Below, piece after piece: positions 45,801 through 58,584 of a DNA stretch of 64,000 bases. The notes under the pieces were generated by a model that saw nothing but the letters and a program-made list of their open reading frames with translations, was not told where the DNA came from and ran no database searches. A program made the translations under genes and the position numbers. Positions within the stretch are counted from its first letter, which is position 1, and each line of letters starts with the position of its first letter. Location: positions 5,643,545-5,707,544 of the forward strand of contig CM051456.1 of NCBI GenBank assembly GCA_028274465.1, read 5' to 3'. Source of the stretch: Plantago ovata (Eukaryota; Streptophyta; Magnoliopsida; Lamiales; Plantaginaceae).

Positions 45801-48196
45801 ACACATAGGTAAATGAAAAGGATGGAATATTACATTATTATACACAATTATTACACCTTGGAACATGTTCAGAGTGTAATATTAGTATTAAATAACCTTA
45901 AACTTCATTTATTTCGAACGCACACAAAAAGCCTAAAATTTCACTTAAAAATGGTGGGAGTACTTGTTTACTTGAGAATTATTCATGATGCTAGCAATAG
46001 CACCATCTCTCACTCATCTTTAACATGCGACCACTGTTTGCTCTTAGCTCTTCCATAGGAACCCCTAGATGATGAACCATATATCTGATCCTAAATCACA
46101 CGAAGTACATGAAAGTTAAGTTGGACAAGCACAGAAAACATGATTTGTCCAGTTGTGTGCAAATAATCATGACAACATGATTTGTCCAGTTGTGTGCAAA
46201 TAATCATGACAACATGAGTCAATAACATTGACCTTCACAGCTTAAACAGCCATACTAACCAAGCTAATAAAGAATTTAGATATCGGAGAACACTAGAACG
46301 ACGCAACTCCATAATTTCTTCTATATGATTCTAAAAAATAATCATAAATTACCTCAGATCTCAAATTCCCAGATAATATAATGCTTTAGTTATGTTCCAT
46401 TAATAAATGGTTACCAACAGTGAAGCAACAAAATTGTTAAGGAACTATATCTGAAGCAGCCTCATGATCTCACTTGGCTCATGAGCTAACTTTTTATGAT
46501 ATTGACAAGAAATTGTTAAGGAAACGTTACCACAAGGGATTTCCAGCCAAGGGCAAACCAGCTACTAATGCTGCAAGAATGCCAATACATATGAAAAGCT
46601 GGTTGACAGATCCAAGTGTACCACGGATTTCAGTAGGTGAGATCTGGTTACAGAAAGCATTTCAGATGTATGAAAACATTGAGTAAACAAGACTGCAAGA
46701 GAGCAAGTGAAAGTCTGGTACCTCAGAAATATAAAGTGGTACAATGGCAGATGATATACCAATCCCAATTCCAGCAAGTAGTCGACCAATTAACATAACC
46801 TGTATGCTTTGAGCTGTGGCACTGCAACAAGTAGAAGACAAAATAACCACTTGGTATTACACTGCCATAATATAACTAAAATAAAACCGCATCAGAGGAC
46901 CAACCAAAGATATGCGCCGATCGCTAGTGGAATAGCATCAAGCTGAAATGTCTTTGTTCTCCCAAATTTATCAGCCAATGAACCTCCAGTGAATGAACCA
47001 ACAGTGGCACCAGCAAGAAGAGTGCTAACAATCCAGCCTACCACAATGACAAACAGTACAAAAAATTTAATCACGACAACAATAATTATATATTTATGAA
47101 CTACCTTCATCAATTTCTGGAGAAAAGGTGAGAGAGATGTTGCACAAAGAAGTAATAAGCTCATAAAAATACTTTTACCTATCACTTCTTGAGTCATAAA
47201 ATGTGAATAGCATGAAAACCAGAAGGATCAGTCCACTATTTCACTCCAGGCAAAAGAAGAATGTGAGTGGGAAGAAACTTCTAATCCTACCGAGGACCTT
47301 ACGGAAGATTAAAAGCATGGCAGATAGGATTGGTGGCTGTTGCTAGAGGAGATATATTTAAGATTACAGGAAAACTCATACAGGGTTCTCCTAATCTGAG
47401 TCCACCCTAAATCCAGATTAATGATCTCAACTCTGTAACTTTTTTTTTTTTCCGAAAAAAAATCTAAGAAAAGAGAGACACAGCTGCACTAGATTTGAGT
47501 CAGTGTATATGAAGTTTGAGTGGCTTCAATCATGACTTACCTTGCAACACAGTGTTCTCTACAATCCCGAGATCCTTTGCAAGGTACTCTAAAGCTCCAT
47601 TTACCACCCTGAAGCAGAGAAGTTCAAAGGTAAAACAAAACCACACAAACAGACCACAGTAAACAACTAAAATGCGTGTGATCCTAATCTAATGACACAG
47701 ACAGAACATCTTCCATTCATCAAACACAAAAGGAGACTATACCCGAGATGATATCCAAACAGAATAGCTCCAAGACAAGCCACTCCAACGTACGGAAACA
47801 CCGATCCTGTCGACTTCACCGGTGTTTTCGCTCGTCCAACATTCTCAACATCTCCCTCTGATACCCCATACAAAACACATACCAATAACTATCATTCACA
47901 TACAATAATTTCGAATAACGAAGTTAACTCTGTAAGAAACACAAACCATAAGCCTGAGCTTTGACTGATCTGGCCTTAGCCGATAATCCAAGCAAACTCC
48001 GAACTTCTCCAGTGGCTTCCATCGACATAGCAACTCCTCCGAAGCAACTGTCCCTACTCGTCATCATTCGAAGGCGATCAACACCATTCCTGCCTGTGAA
48101 TGACGGACTAGTTTTTCTCAAATTGATGATCCTAGTAGTGTGGCTGTGATCGCAAAACCCCGATTTAGGCTTCACAGCATATGTGGTGGCCTGCAT
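42839..48196 (-). CDS. pGlcT: plastidic glucose translocator (MFS sugar transporter), frame broken in exon 9
   Basis: Thirteen coding exons: 48196-47947, 47857-47743, 47608-47541, 47037-46905, 46821-46722, 46643-46531, 44641-44548, 44442-44289, 44092-43945, 43862-43789, 43444-43356, 43242-43128, 43021-42839. The product exports glucose from starch breakdown across the plastid inner envelope. It has an N-terminal transit peptide (MQATTYAVKPKSGFCDHSHT), then 12 helices with MFS marks: GYHLGVVNGALEYL, GGSLADKFGRTK, GRLLAGIGIGISSAIVPLYISE, SPESPRWLYQ, SSEPEAGWFDLF, DKQGRKSLLL, PEIFASRIRAKAVALSLGMHW, VVETKGRSLEEIE. Without the break, 544 aa, close to Arabidopsis pGlcT. At 44037-44046 the exon reads ATAAAATGCTG where the family needs ATAAATGCTG: one extra base. 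All splice phases fit only if that base is removed. A 5' UTR intron is likely (48470 to about 48227). Confidence 0.88.
45323..45655. mobile_element. foldback MITE in a pGlcT intron
   Basis: 333 bp. The ends are long inverted repeats: ACCATGATTATCGGTCTTGT on both ends (right end reversed), continuing inward as GGTTGGGTG/GGCTGGGTA. The centre contains a second, nearly perfect inverted repeat, CATTGACCAACCTCC with GGAGGTTGGTCAATG and TTGGGTGGATAT. The whole unit should form one hairpin. No clear target duplication is visible, so the superfamily is unassigned. Confidence 0.8.
45713..45960. mobile_element. Stowaway-like MITE in the same pGlcT intron
   Basis: 248 bp between TA dinucleotides. Left end TTCCCTTCTTTTTTCTAAGT and right end reversed CTCCCACCATTTTTAAGTGA are imperfect inverted repeats that continue with AAAGTTTAAGG/AAATTTTAGG. 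AT-rich, no ORF. Confidence 0.6.
46139..46212. repeat. 37-bp tandem duplication
   Basis: Two copies of a 37-bp unit containing ATTTGTCCAGTTGTGTGC and AATAATCATGAC, in the long pGlcT intron. The second copy follows the first directly. Confidence 0.85.
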
Positions 48197-48199
48197 TTT

Positions 48200-49489
48200 G
48201 AAGAAGCTATTTATCTATATATCCTCCTGTCAACAACACTTGAATACAGAAAAGGAAAAAAGCAAGTCAGCAAGGAAGCTTGAAGTGAAAAAAAATCAAA
48301 ATGCCAAACGTGGAAAAAACGTCAGTAAACAACAATTACGCAGCAACTAGCGGAAAATTCAATGCATTCAGTACAAATTTCCATAGAAATTAGAATCACA
48401 GGGAATTATTGAACTGTAATAATGAAATTGAACACAGCAAAAAGTGAAAGAGTGAAGACAATTTGCTTACATGCCGTCGTTTTTTTGGTTCTCTGGTTAA
48501 TTAGTGAGTGAGTGAGTGAGGAGGAGGAGAAGGAATTGTAACGTGTTGTGTGGATGGATAGAGAGAAAAACGGAACACTTTGGGCGATCCGCAAACGAAG
48601 GTGGAATTTGATTTTTTTTTTTTAATTTTTTTTTCTTTTGAGGAATAATTAGAGAACAAGAAAGGATGATGACAGTGAAAGAAGGAAGCTGAAGAAGTTG
48701 AATAGAAGAGGACTATGTTGCTTTGCTTACCAGTGTAAAACCAGCTCAGCTTGGTGGTGGTGGTGGAGATCTCAACGTACTACTTGTCCTCTTCTTCTTC
48801 CTCTATTGCTCTTATCATTCACTCAAATTTGCCATTGTTACCGCTTTGATTTACACTGGAGTAGTACTTTATTTATTTATCATACTTTCTGAAAAAATAT
48901 TCCTAAATCACGTAATTACTCACTCTATTCGAACTCTCAACCTCTTATTGTTTATTTGCAAGTTAGTATGGACGTAGTAAATTGAAATATAAAGCACATA
49001 TAATATACTAACCACAACTATGATCAATAAATTACACCCATAAAACTACAACACCATTCTTACCTAGTTGTACTTCCCTAGATTAAATTACACATAAGTG
49101 TATGAAAAATTCCAAGATTCATGCTAGAGCTTCCATTAGGATCACAATTCAATTCACACACAATTAGAATTATTACTTATTACCCCCTAAATGGTTATTA
49201 TTGCTTCTTTTTTTACTAATCCCACATATGAAGGGGGGTAGATTTTGTTGGGCTAGATTTGGGAAACAGTAATAAGATTTGATGAGCCCAAGTTGATTTG
49301 GTTTGCCCACGTGAAGTGACCGCACAATAAATAAACATTGCATGTTGCCAAATGAACTTTTGGATCTTGCCTATCAGGTGACAAGTGCCAGCAGAATTTC
49401 TGAACTTTTCCACGCCAGCATCAAACTTGGATAATCATCACTTTTTAACAGTAAGAAAAAGTAAAAACTAAAAAGGAAAATGAAAAAGG
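48200..49489. other. pGlcT promoter region and spacer
   Basis: Upstream side of pGlcT. 48471-48560 probably holds its 5' UTR first exon, with a (GAGT)n-like run in GTGAGTGAGTGAGTGAG. AT-rich after 48600. No further gene was seen before the tRNA. Confidence 0.45.
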
Positions 49490-49562
49490 TGGAGATGCGG
49501 GGAATCGAACCCCGTGCCTCTCGCATGCGAAGCGAGCGCTCTACCATATGAGCTACATCCCC
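49490..49562 (-). tRNA. tRNA-Ala (CGC)
   Basis: 73 nt on the minus strand, starting GGGGATGTAGCTCATATGG, with anticodon stem-loop CTCGC-TTCGCAT-GCGAG (anticodon CGC, reading GCG), T arm CGGGG-TTCGATT-CCCCG and acceptor ending CATCTCC-A. All stems pair and there is no intron. Confidence 0.96.
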
Positions 49563-49973
49563 ATTTGTTCGTTCCCTCCATTAATACAATACAGAACAGT
49601 TATAAAAACTATCGGAAATGAATAAAAATCTTTATTTGTTTAGAAGAAATTAGAACACAGAAAATTCTGATAACCTTTCAGCTGAACCTCACTTCAATTT
49701 CCATTGCAGGGGCGCTAAAATTTTCCGACTCTGCTAACCTTCAGGATTCCAAAACCCTTCCACTCTGAGCGATACAAGGTAACTAATCTTTATTGTCTGT
49801 TCGATAATATTTCCACTACTTCTTCGCATTTATTCTGTGCTCTATCGTTTTCCCTTTCTACTTTGTGTATGGTGCTTTTTTTTTTTTGTCTGAATTACAA
49901 AAGAATTGGTAGGTATTTAAGAATTTGCAGGAAAATTTATCTGATATAAGCTGCAAATTCGAATTACAGGTCA

Positions 49974-52561
49974 ATGTTGTATGCAGCAGCAGTATTTTGC
50001 CCTAAACCATGTACACCTACAGTTTCGCCTTATCCTGGAATTAAAACCTCAAATTTCCATCAAAAGCACTTGCCTACAGCAAGGCTACGCGTTTCGGCTT
50101 CCTTGACAGAGCCTAATGGCAAGCCTGAGTATACTCCCTGGCTCATTGTTGGATTGGGGAATCCAGGCAACAAGTATCACGGAACACGCCACAATGTAAT
50201 ACTAATTCAGTAATTTATGTATTGTGAATTTTGCGTTTTAAGTAGTTTTTAGGTGATTTATTGTGGTAATTGTGTAGGTCGGGTTTGAAATGATCGATCG
50301 TGTTTCTGAAGCACAAGGCATTGTGATGAACACCATACAATCGAAAGCATTGGTTGGCATAGGTACTTAAATAGCTAGCTGCTACTTGATTCTCCATTTA
50401 TGTTCCTTTTGTCCATGGTAGCATTTTTTGAGGGAGTATTATTCGAACATTATTTAGTGCAGGTTCTATAGGGGAAGTACCCATTTTATTGGTCAAACCT
50501 CAGACGTACATGAATTTCAGTGGAGAAGCGGTTCGTTTTTTAAATATGTCTCTGCTTGTTTTATCTTATTGTGGCTGCAATATGGTGCTTCTTTTTTCTT
50601 GGTTGGTTCGTTTGATTTTAGAGGAAGGGCAGAATGGTGGTTCTGTATGGAGTTATTTTAAATTTTTGTTTAGAAACTTGGTAAAGAATTTTTCCTATCA
50701 TCTTACCAGGTTGGACCACTTGCTGCGTATTATCAAGTACCTTTGCGTCACATTCTGCTGGTTAGCGTTTACTGTTGCTATTTATCTTAGTGTTCCATTT
50801 TAAGTTTTTAACTATACATGTTAGTTGGAAATTTTGGTGGGTGTAATTGTTCCATTTCCAGAAATGACTTCATATCAACTGATGTTGCAGGTTTATGATG
50901 AGATGAGCTTGCCAAATGGAGTTCTGAGACTTCAGCCCAAAGCAGGGCATGGCCACCACAATGGGTATCATCTCTAGATACATTTTGTGAAGTAATTCAT
51001 TATAACTGACATTCTTTTGAATGCTGAGATTGAGTCAAGTATCTGATACATTGGGTAGGCTAGTATTTTGTTTCACAAGAGTCACATAGGGTCCTCATTC
51101 GCAGTTTAGTTGTCTTTTCTGAATGCCAGCGTCTCTTGTATAATATTATTGTTGCAGGGTAGATATATAAAAATAATTCTTTATTGATTTATTGATATAT
51201 TTGAGCATTTGGGCTTGTTAACTTAAGCATTAGTTAGAAAGGCCCTTGTAAGGTAACTGTCAACCTTGATTTACGAAGTACATAACTACATAAACCGGTG
51301 CTACTGATCTGCTATTGATTTTACCCAGTGGAAGAAGAGTATCTTTTGAGCCTTGGGTGATTTGTCTTAACTGTAGAAGTACCTTTTACTTTTAGCTTGA
51401 CATGAAATACAGATTCTCTGTTATGAGAGAACATCAGATGCTATTTTAAGTCATAAACCACTTCACCAAAATTGTGAAGAATTCAAGATTGATTTTCTTT
51501 TTGTACTTCCTCTCGAAATTGGTGGAAATCATTTCTATCGGTTCATTTTCATTTTTTTCTACTATAAGCCACTTGGATTATTTGTTAATTTGAAATATTG
51601 CATGCACTTCTTTTTGTCCTCTAAGATAATACATGTTCCAGAATTATGTTTTTTGAGAGGATGATGTATTAGAGTGGCCTTACCACATTCTAGGCACTAG
51701 AATATATTGAAGCTTATGCTTATGTACTTTACATTTACCACAGGGTGAAGAGTGTCATGCAGCATTTAGATGGCAAGCGTGAATTTCCCCGGTTTTGCAT
51801 AGGTTGACTCCTAATTCCCTCTTACATGTAACATTGTTAACTTCAAGTCCATAATCTAATCATTTTCCATATTTTAGGAATTGGGAATCCACCTGGTACC
51901 ATGGATATGAGGGCTTTTCTACTACAAAAGTTCAGTACTGTGGAGCGAAAACAGGTATATTTTGTTAGATGGGAATGAATGGTGTCTTTTTCCTCACTTA
52001 ACACTTACGTTTGTAGAGTAAGCCTAATAATAGAATTCTTATCTGAACCTAGCCTGTGTCATAATTAGAGGTTTTGGTTGGACTAAATCCACATGCCTTG
52101 GCTTATAAAATGCATGAAAGCACATTACCTGATACTTTTCGAAGTGATATTGATAATTTTCATCTGCCCACTGTAATTGGCCTGTTGGTAGATTTTAAGA
52201 ATTTTTCTGCATGAACATGTGTGCATACCTATTTAAACTTTAAATTATTGCATGAACCATGCTTCTTGATCAAAAATAGAAACCTAGGATTGAGTGCTCC
52301 TGGTATTTTTACTAGTCTTATCCACGAGGATGCTGTGGTTTTAAATGAATCTGTGGGATAATGAGTCCGTTGGCACTTTTTCCTATGAATATAATCTGCA
52401 GAGTATGTTGTTATACCTAACTTCTTTTATCTACCATGTTGCAGGTGGATGAGGCCTTGGAACAAGGTGTTGATGCAATGAGGACACTTGTACTAGAAGG
52501 GTTCAGCAGTCGTGTTACTAGATTTAACCTTGGACAGAAATACAAATATAACAAAGTCTGA
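49974..52561 (+). CDS. CRS2B: chloroplast CRS2 / peptidyl-tRNA hydrolase-like protein
   Basis: Eight exons, 250 aa: 49974-50195, 50278-50362, 50463-50530, 50710-50760, 50891-50964, 51744-51802, 51878-51954, 52445-52561; phases agree. A 5' UTR intron probably ends just before the ATG (GAATTACAG). The N-terminus is a transit peptide. The domain is Pth type: GLGNPGNKYHGTRHN, PQTYMNFSGEA, YDEMSLPNGVLRLQPKAGHGHHNG, FLLQKFS. All five residues used by bacterial Pth (Asn10, His20, Asn68, Asp93, Asn114) have counterparts. CRS2 is a Pth relative that acts with CAF partners in chloroplast group II intron splicing. The wording resembles CRS2 more than generic Pth, and I recall the Arabidopsis gene next to pGlcT being CRS2-B. 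Chloroplast Pth remains possible. Confidence 0.85.
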
Positions 52562-53505
52562 TTTCCGTAGACGGTACCCTATAGCTTTTACCTTAAAGTA
52601 TAGAATAGGGAACTAAATTTATATAATACTATCATATAGGAAATCTTCTAATCTATGTGTTTCATGTGCTACATTAGTAATAGAGGTATTTTCACATCAT
52701 TATTGCAAAACTTACCTCGAACTTAATTTTCTGGTAAGTATTTCATTCGAGTTCAATATTGATTTTTCTCTGTAGTGCCATCCACATTAACTAGGATCTA
52801 TCGTCATCATGTTTTGCCTAAATTTCCTATATAAAATTACCCCAACAAAACTTCAAATATGCAACTCTCTGTTTTCTTTACCAAATAGATAAGAATTCCG
52901 CCTTTAGATGTGTGTAACCAAGAAAAAAGACTGAGAAATCCAATCAAAATCAGCCATTCAGGGTTAAAGATATTATCGAGAAACTTTACAGGGTGGTTCT
53001 TTCCTCAATGAGCCTTTCCTCTCTGGATTGAGAACCTCCATAAAAGACTCCATTATACAGTATCTTAGATGTGGTTCAATAGGAAAAGGTGACTTATCGA
53101 GTGTTTGTATGCACATAAACCTGTCTTTTATGTACGCGAATCAATTAAATTAGCTGCTTCAAGAACTGTTATGGAAACTAGTTAGTTTGGCCTTCAGCAT
53201 ATTAGATCATGTCTTGGCAATCCCTGTATCTTGGGAGTGCAAATCATGATTATAGCAATCAGAGTAATTTTACTGATTCAAGCTTATCCATTATCCTGAA
53301 AACTTATCTTACAAGTGACAATGGTGACTTGTAAATTTTCTCAAGTTCATTATGGTAGCTCTCAAATTTCTTCACTTCTGTATATACTACATGAATTATG
53401 ATAGAAGATCAGGCAGGTAATGAAAAAAACAGTATTTTATGTTTCTTGCTTCAGGAGAGACCGGTCCTTGCCTCAGCAGATACTGAAAATAGTTTGCCCT
53501 TTCTA
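52562..53505. other. intergenic, no gene seen
   Basis: 3' UTR of the CRS2-like gene at the left, then AT-rich spacer up to the poly(A) polymerase-like retrocopy. No gene seen. Confidence 0.4.
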
Positions 53506-55238
53506 TTAGCTGTCCTCCATCTCTGACCCCGAATGTTCCTTCCCCTGGTTTACAACTCGTCCTGCGGATCCAGAATTGCCAACCTCACCACTCTCATGAT
53601 CCACCTTATCTACCTGTTGCTTGCTCACAAGCCTTGTGTGCCGGCTTCTTTTATAACCCTCTGGAAATACATAGGAAGGAAGGTCCTTTCTTCTCACGTG
53701 AGAAACATACATCTCCATCCCTGGCTTCCAGTCCAAATATGTGTGTACATCATGCCTAAACTTGTCAACAGTCTGGCGAATATCAAACTGTTGGGACTCC
53801 TGGACTACTGCTTGCTTCCGTTGCAAACCCGTGAAAAATGCACAATGTGCATGCTGCCTTGATGAGTCTATATAATCTTGCGGGTAAGGGATGCACTGTA
53901 GCTGTCCAAAGGTGTCTCGTTCTATCATTAGAGCTAGTTCCCTTAGCTGTGATTCAACCCAACCTCTCCAAGCTTGCAAATCATCAGTGTCAGCAGCCAT
54001 AACATCAATCTGCAGATAATTCTTATAGCTTTCGAAGAATAAATATGGTTCAAACAGAGCACTCCACCCCATATTATTCAGCTCAATATCCTCGCATATC
54101 TTTTACCTAATTGGAGCTGTTCTACCATAGCTCCTAGAGTACTTGATGATACATTAGAGCTAGAGTTCACGCAAGGGTAGACAGGTGTTACGATGGGCAT
54201 GAGATGCCATCTATCTGGAGGATTTTTACGAGAATCCCATATCCGAAATCCCAATTCATCATCCTCTATTTTACATAGCATCACAGGATTAGGCCATTTC
54301 CAGAGGGTGTAGATTCTAAAAAAACGAGAAACAAGCATGCTAGGATTTGCCTGGGGATATAATTGACACAGCCGAGCTACAAGAATTGCCCAGCTCTCAC
54401 AACCAAGAAACCCCATCACGTCAGAGTAAACACCGCGTCTCTTAGCCCAGAACATTAGACACCTCAGAGTTGTCCGGAAGTTGTCAATGTTGGGTACAAG
54501 CTTGAGAATTTGATCTGCTAAACGACGTCCATGAAGTGAGTGCAAGGAAGGTTTGTCTATGTTGAACAGTACCGTTCTATTTGATAGTATATCTAAATCA
54601 TCTGGGACAACCAACATAGAGATACTAGCATAGAGGAGACGAATAGATACCCCATCAAGCTTGAATTTGAGACAAGAGACATGGACATCAGGTACGGATC
54701 GAAGTTCAGTAACTTGTTCTGGTTCTGCTAAAGTGTCGTGAAAAACGAGAAAGAAGTCATCGTCCTGGTTGACATACGATGGAACCGATCGAAGTTCAGC
54801 AACTTGTTCTGTGTCTGCTAAAATGTCATGAAGAGCGTGAAAGAAGTCATTGTCCCAGTTGACATACGATGGCCCGACACACAAGGCATCTAAAGCGTCA
54901 TCTCCAGGGCCATGGACTCCCAGGCGATAAGAACCAAAACTTAAAACTACTGCATTGGCATCTTGTACCATGTGTTCAGTATAGCCCCTAGACAGAGTAA
55001 TATCTTTCACCCAGTTCTTGACGATCTGTTTAAGTTTCATAAGAACTTGTTCCTTCTTAGTCGCCTCGTCTGCACTTTCATATAATACTCCTGAACCCAT
55101 CAGAAACTTCTCCAATTCCATGTTTCTCTCAACATCCAATTCGGTCGGCCCTGCTTGTGACAAAGGTGTAGACAGTCCCCACTGTCGTGGTGGCTCTTTT
55201 TGCTCCGGTGGAGAAGGCGTGCTGCTTGATCCAGCCAT
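53506..55238 (-). pseudogene. intronless poly(A) polymerase-like retrocopy
   Basis: 1.7 kb without introns, matching a plant nuclear poly(A) polymerase from near the N-terminus to a Ser-rich tail. The first open part (55238-54078, 386 aa) has LSFGSYRLGVHGPG, DALCVGP, LVPNIDNFRTTLRCLMFWAKRRGVYSD, NPSMLVSRFFRIY and MPIVTPVYPCVNSS. A frameshift near 54095 then gives a stop; the match continues in another frame (54072-53506: GWSALFEPYLFFESYKNYLQ, KPGMEMYVSHVRR). The catalytic D-x-D of the family is disturbed (DDALDAL where the family has ADIDTL) and the third Asp is Arg (GVSIRLLYA). Residues 124-153 are repeated at 154-183. Plant PAPS genes have many introns, so this is a processed copy. Confidence 0.85.
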
Positions 55239-56239
55239 CAGTCTACTCGCGACTACAGGCTGCTAATTCTTGTGCCTGTTTGCTGATGAAGACGGACAAG
55301 ATTTGATAATTCTGGACATCAATTTTCAGGCTTCATTTCATTTCTTTTGACTTTTTGATAATGGACTGCAGTTGTTTTACGCCTCTTACATCTAATAAAC
55401 TTCATCGATGAGTCAATGTATAGTTTAAACATTAGTATAATTTAATAGAAGAAACTAGGCTGATGTTCATGTTATCGAATACTACAAATTTCCCCCAATT
55501 TTCTATTGTGATCATCGTGCATTGGAGGCTTAGACTTTGTCAACTTCGGGAAGGCCTCATTATTTGTGCAGGCCACTGGCGGACAATACCGGAGGAACGT
55601 TCAAATCAATGTTAACGTTAAATAACGCCGTAATTGTCACAGTTTCATGAATCATGAACAGCATTTGCCGGCAATGTGAAGATGTGTTTAAAACCGAAAA
55701 TCACTCGTATCGCATTTTTTAAATAATGTTAATGATTTGAGACAAATTTTACAACTTATCCATAGGGAAAAAGAGAATGTCTCAGGTTTGTATGATGATG
55801 ATTCATGAGGATTATGTTCTAAATGGCAGCCATATGTCAACTTAACATGCAATTCTTATTCTTAGTAAAGCTCGAATATGCCTTCTTTCTTTGTTTAACT
55901 ATATGTGAGATCAACTCATTATTACAACTCCAAAAAACCGTTCACAATAAGGCCGATATACATGTCCAGGCCACCCAAAACTACTAGCAGAAACTAAAAC
56001 ATTAACCTATGTGTAAAAATCAACAAGGAAAATTCAAGCTTAACCAAACACCAGATTATAGACAGGAGCTTTGAGCCGGGGAAATAGGTTGCTGCGTTGC
56101 ACTATAATCTGGATAACTCTTGCACGAATCTCGTTCGCATCTATCAGCTTTTGCTGAAAATGTACTCATTGCGTGATTTTAAAACGGAGGTAGTAGTAAT
56201 AATTACAACTTGAAGTACCCAAAACCCCTTGAAAAATTG

Positions 56240-56240
56240 G

Positions 56241-56298
<58 letters not shown>
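56240..56298. repeat. (AAT)n microsatellite
   Basis: About 19 AAT units without interruption. The ORFs of poly-Ile on either strand are artefacts of it. Confidence 0.95.
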
Positions 56299-56559
56299 GT
56301 AGAAAAGATACTATAAAAATACTACATATTATTGTTGGACTTAGGTCACTACATATCTGCGACGGCAAAAGAAGTGGCATCCTCTTATTATTAACCATAT
56401 CTACGGGCGAAAGTAAGTAGCTGTCTATTTTTATTACCCATACAATAAGGGTTATTTTGACCTTGGGAGAATTAGATTTTTATTCTTGCCCTATTAATAA
56501 TCAAGTAATCAGTGTTCTCTTTCATATAAAAGTTTTCATTTTTTTTTCATAAATAAGTA

Positions 56560-56852
56560 CTCCCTCCTGTTTATTTTATTTGACGTTTTGGCAATTTCCC
56601 GAATTTTAAGAAATGTTAATTAACATAATGATTACATATATTACTAATAAGTAATGACATAGAAATAAAAAAGTAAGTATGTTGTCATCATGCTCACCCA
56701 ATGAAAGTGCATTTATAAAAAAATATTGTTAGAGTCCCAAGAACTGAACAATAAAAGAGTCTAATTAATAATTGTGCAACAATTTCAAAAAAGTCAATTA
56801 ATTTAGAAATGGTAAAATTTGCAAAACGTCAGGTAAAAGAAACACGGGGGAG
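56560..56852. mobile_element. Stowaway-type MITE
   Basis: 293 bp between TA dinucleotides. Left end CTCCCTCCTGTTTATTTTAT with TTGACGTTTTGGCAATTT; right end reversed CTCCCCCGTGTTTCTTTTAC with CTGACGTTTTGCAAATTT. The inverted repeats are about 45 bp long with few mismatches. Confidence 0.82.
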
Positions 56853-57447
56853 TATGATTTTAAATCTTCAATAATATAGTTTTTTTTTTTTTTTTTTTTT
56901 TGCCAATTTTGAAAATTATTAAGTTGTTGTTTTAACTATATATTTTATATTTACATATTTTTGTATTAAATAAGAACAACGACGATAAATTTATCTAAGA
57001 AATGAACATATCATTTCCTCATTATTGTTCTCATTTTATAGACACATAACCCAAACTTTGACAACCTGACACGTTGTTTGGCGTGTGAGTTGGGATGTCC
57101 TAGGATGAGCTAATATATATTTATTTAGTTTCTTTTGCCTTTATTTTATTCTTTTTTGCCTTTTGGTTTAATTGTTTACAAAGAGTAAAAAAAAATTAAA
57201 TAAAAGATTAATGTAAAAGTTGGATTCAAGAGTGGGTGATTTTTGAAGAATACTTTTGGTGTTTGGTTGTGATTAAATAGAAAGTGACGTGGCAAGATAG
57301 AGAAAGGGGATGACTCCCGGAGATAACCTTATTCTATTGAATATGTTCTCTTTACTGATGGATCATCATTTACTTCACAAGAAGGACTAGCTAGGTTGTT
57401 TACTTGTTAAAAATGAAGGACAACTACTTAGGGCAATATCACAACAT

Positions 57448-57666
57448 ATGGGATCATGTGATAGTAACACAACTGAGATATGGGTTGTTAGAATGGGGAT
57501 AATCTATGCACTCCAGGTTAATATTTCTAAATTGCTTCAGAATGGATTCTCAATATGTATTCTCTTGTCTATGCAGCAGGCTAAGGGACTGATCCATGAT
57601 ATCAAGCAGTTGTCGCACAATTTTGAAGATATTGGCGTACAACGAAAGAAGAAAACACCTCGGTGA
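57448..57666 (+). pseudogene. RNase H-like fragment
   Basis: 72 codons with TTEIWVVRMGIIYALQVNISKL and HDIKQLSHNFEDI, which resemble the middle and end of the plant RVT_3/RNase H domain (AELWAVRMGLxxA...). The motif expected after it (a His-rich ReaN...AD segment) is missing, and the upstream part is absent. Decayed fragment. Confidence 0.45.
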
Positions 57667-58584
57667 ATTTTCTCTAAAAATAGCTAGTAACTCTTTTAAT
57701 AAAGAAACAGTATTGTTCCACTAAACATCGACTCACATTTTCATAAGTGTGCACTCGCGTTTGAAACCTAACACCTAAATGACTTTTGACTTGTACTTTT
57801 TACTTGTATTTCGAATGATATATCTAGGAAGTCGACTCGGTTAGTCGTTCAGCCCCACAAAGCCACATCCTTGAAAATTGTATATACTTGTGTGATTTTA
57901 ATTAAAGTAATATAATAAGTCAGTTGATTATGAAACTAGAATGTTTATATGAAGCACTTGACAATATATTCAACTGGTGAAGAATACCAATTAACATGCG
58001 AAAAAGATGCATTGCAGATTTTGAAGTTGAATGTTTCCAAAGTCTAGAGATGTATCTGATGGTTCTTAACTCATCGGAATAATACTTTTCGTATGTCTAA
58101 TATAGTTCAATTCAAAACTATTAATTGCATAACTACAAAAACTATATACATTTATAGCACACCATTTATATTAAGTTTCCCTTAAGTTTAATTACTCAAT
58201 TAGTTATTTTTTTATTACGTTTGAAGTTATTATGTGAAAATTATATATTCACTCCATTTATTTCAATATATTATGTTTTACAAGATTATGCTTCACACAC
58301 CGAGCGTGTGACGCGGTTCCTAATAAATAAGTAATTCTTTAAAAAAAAAATTGACCAGGTCATCATTTAATAGAACCCTGTTATGGATCCTTTTTTATTT
58401 TTGTCCAAATACATACGGCCCACCCCTTTACAAATCAGAACGTTGCGATTAAACAAATTACCCTTCTCGTCTTCAACCTTTTCGGCTTTTCCATCTGACC
58501 GTTACAATCCCCTTCAGTATAATTCAATTCTCTCTCTCTCACTCTGTTTCTCTCACAACAATTTTCACACAGAACTAGTCAACA

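Larger units (their letters stand above)
55240..58584. other. intergenic, mostly repeats
   Basis: No intact gene seen. It contains an (AAT)n run, a Stowaway element and an RNase H remnant (all listed), plus T-rich tracts such as 56880-56902. The last 100 bp should be the promoter and 5' UTR of the gene at 58585, with a CT-rich stretch (CTCTCTCTCTCACTCTG) at about 58532. Confidence 0.45.
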
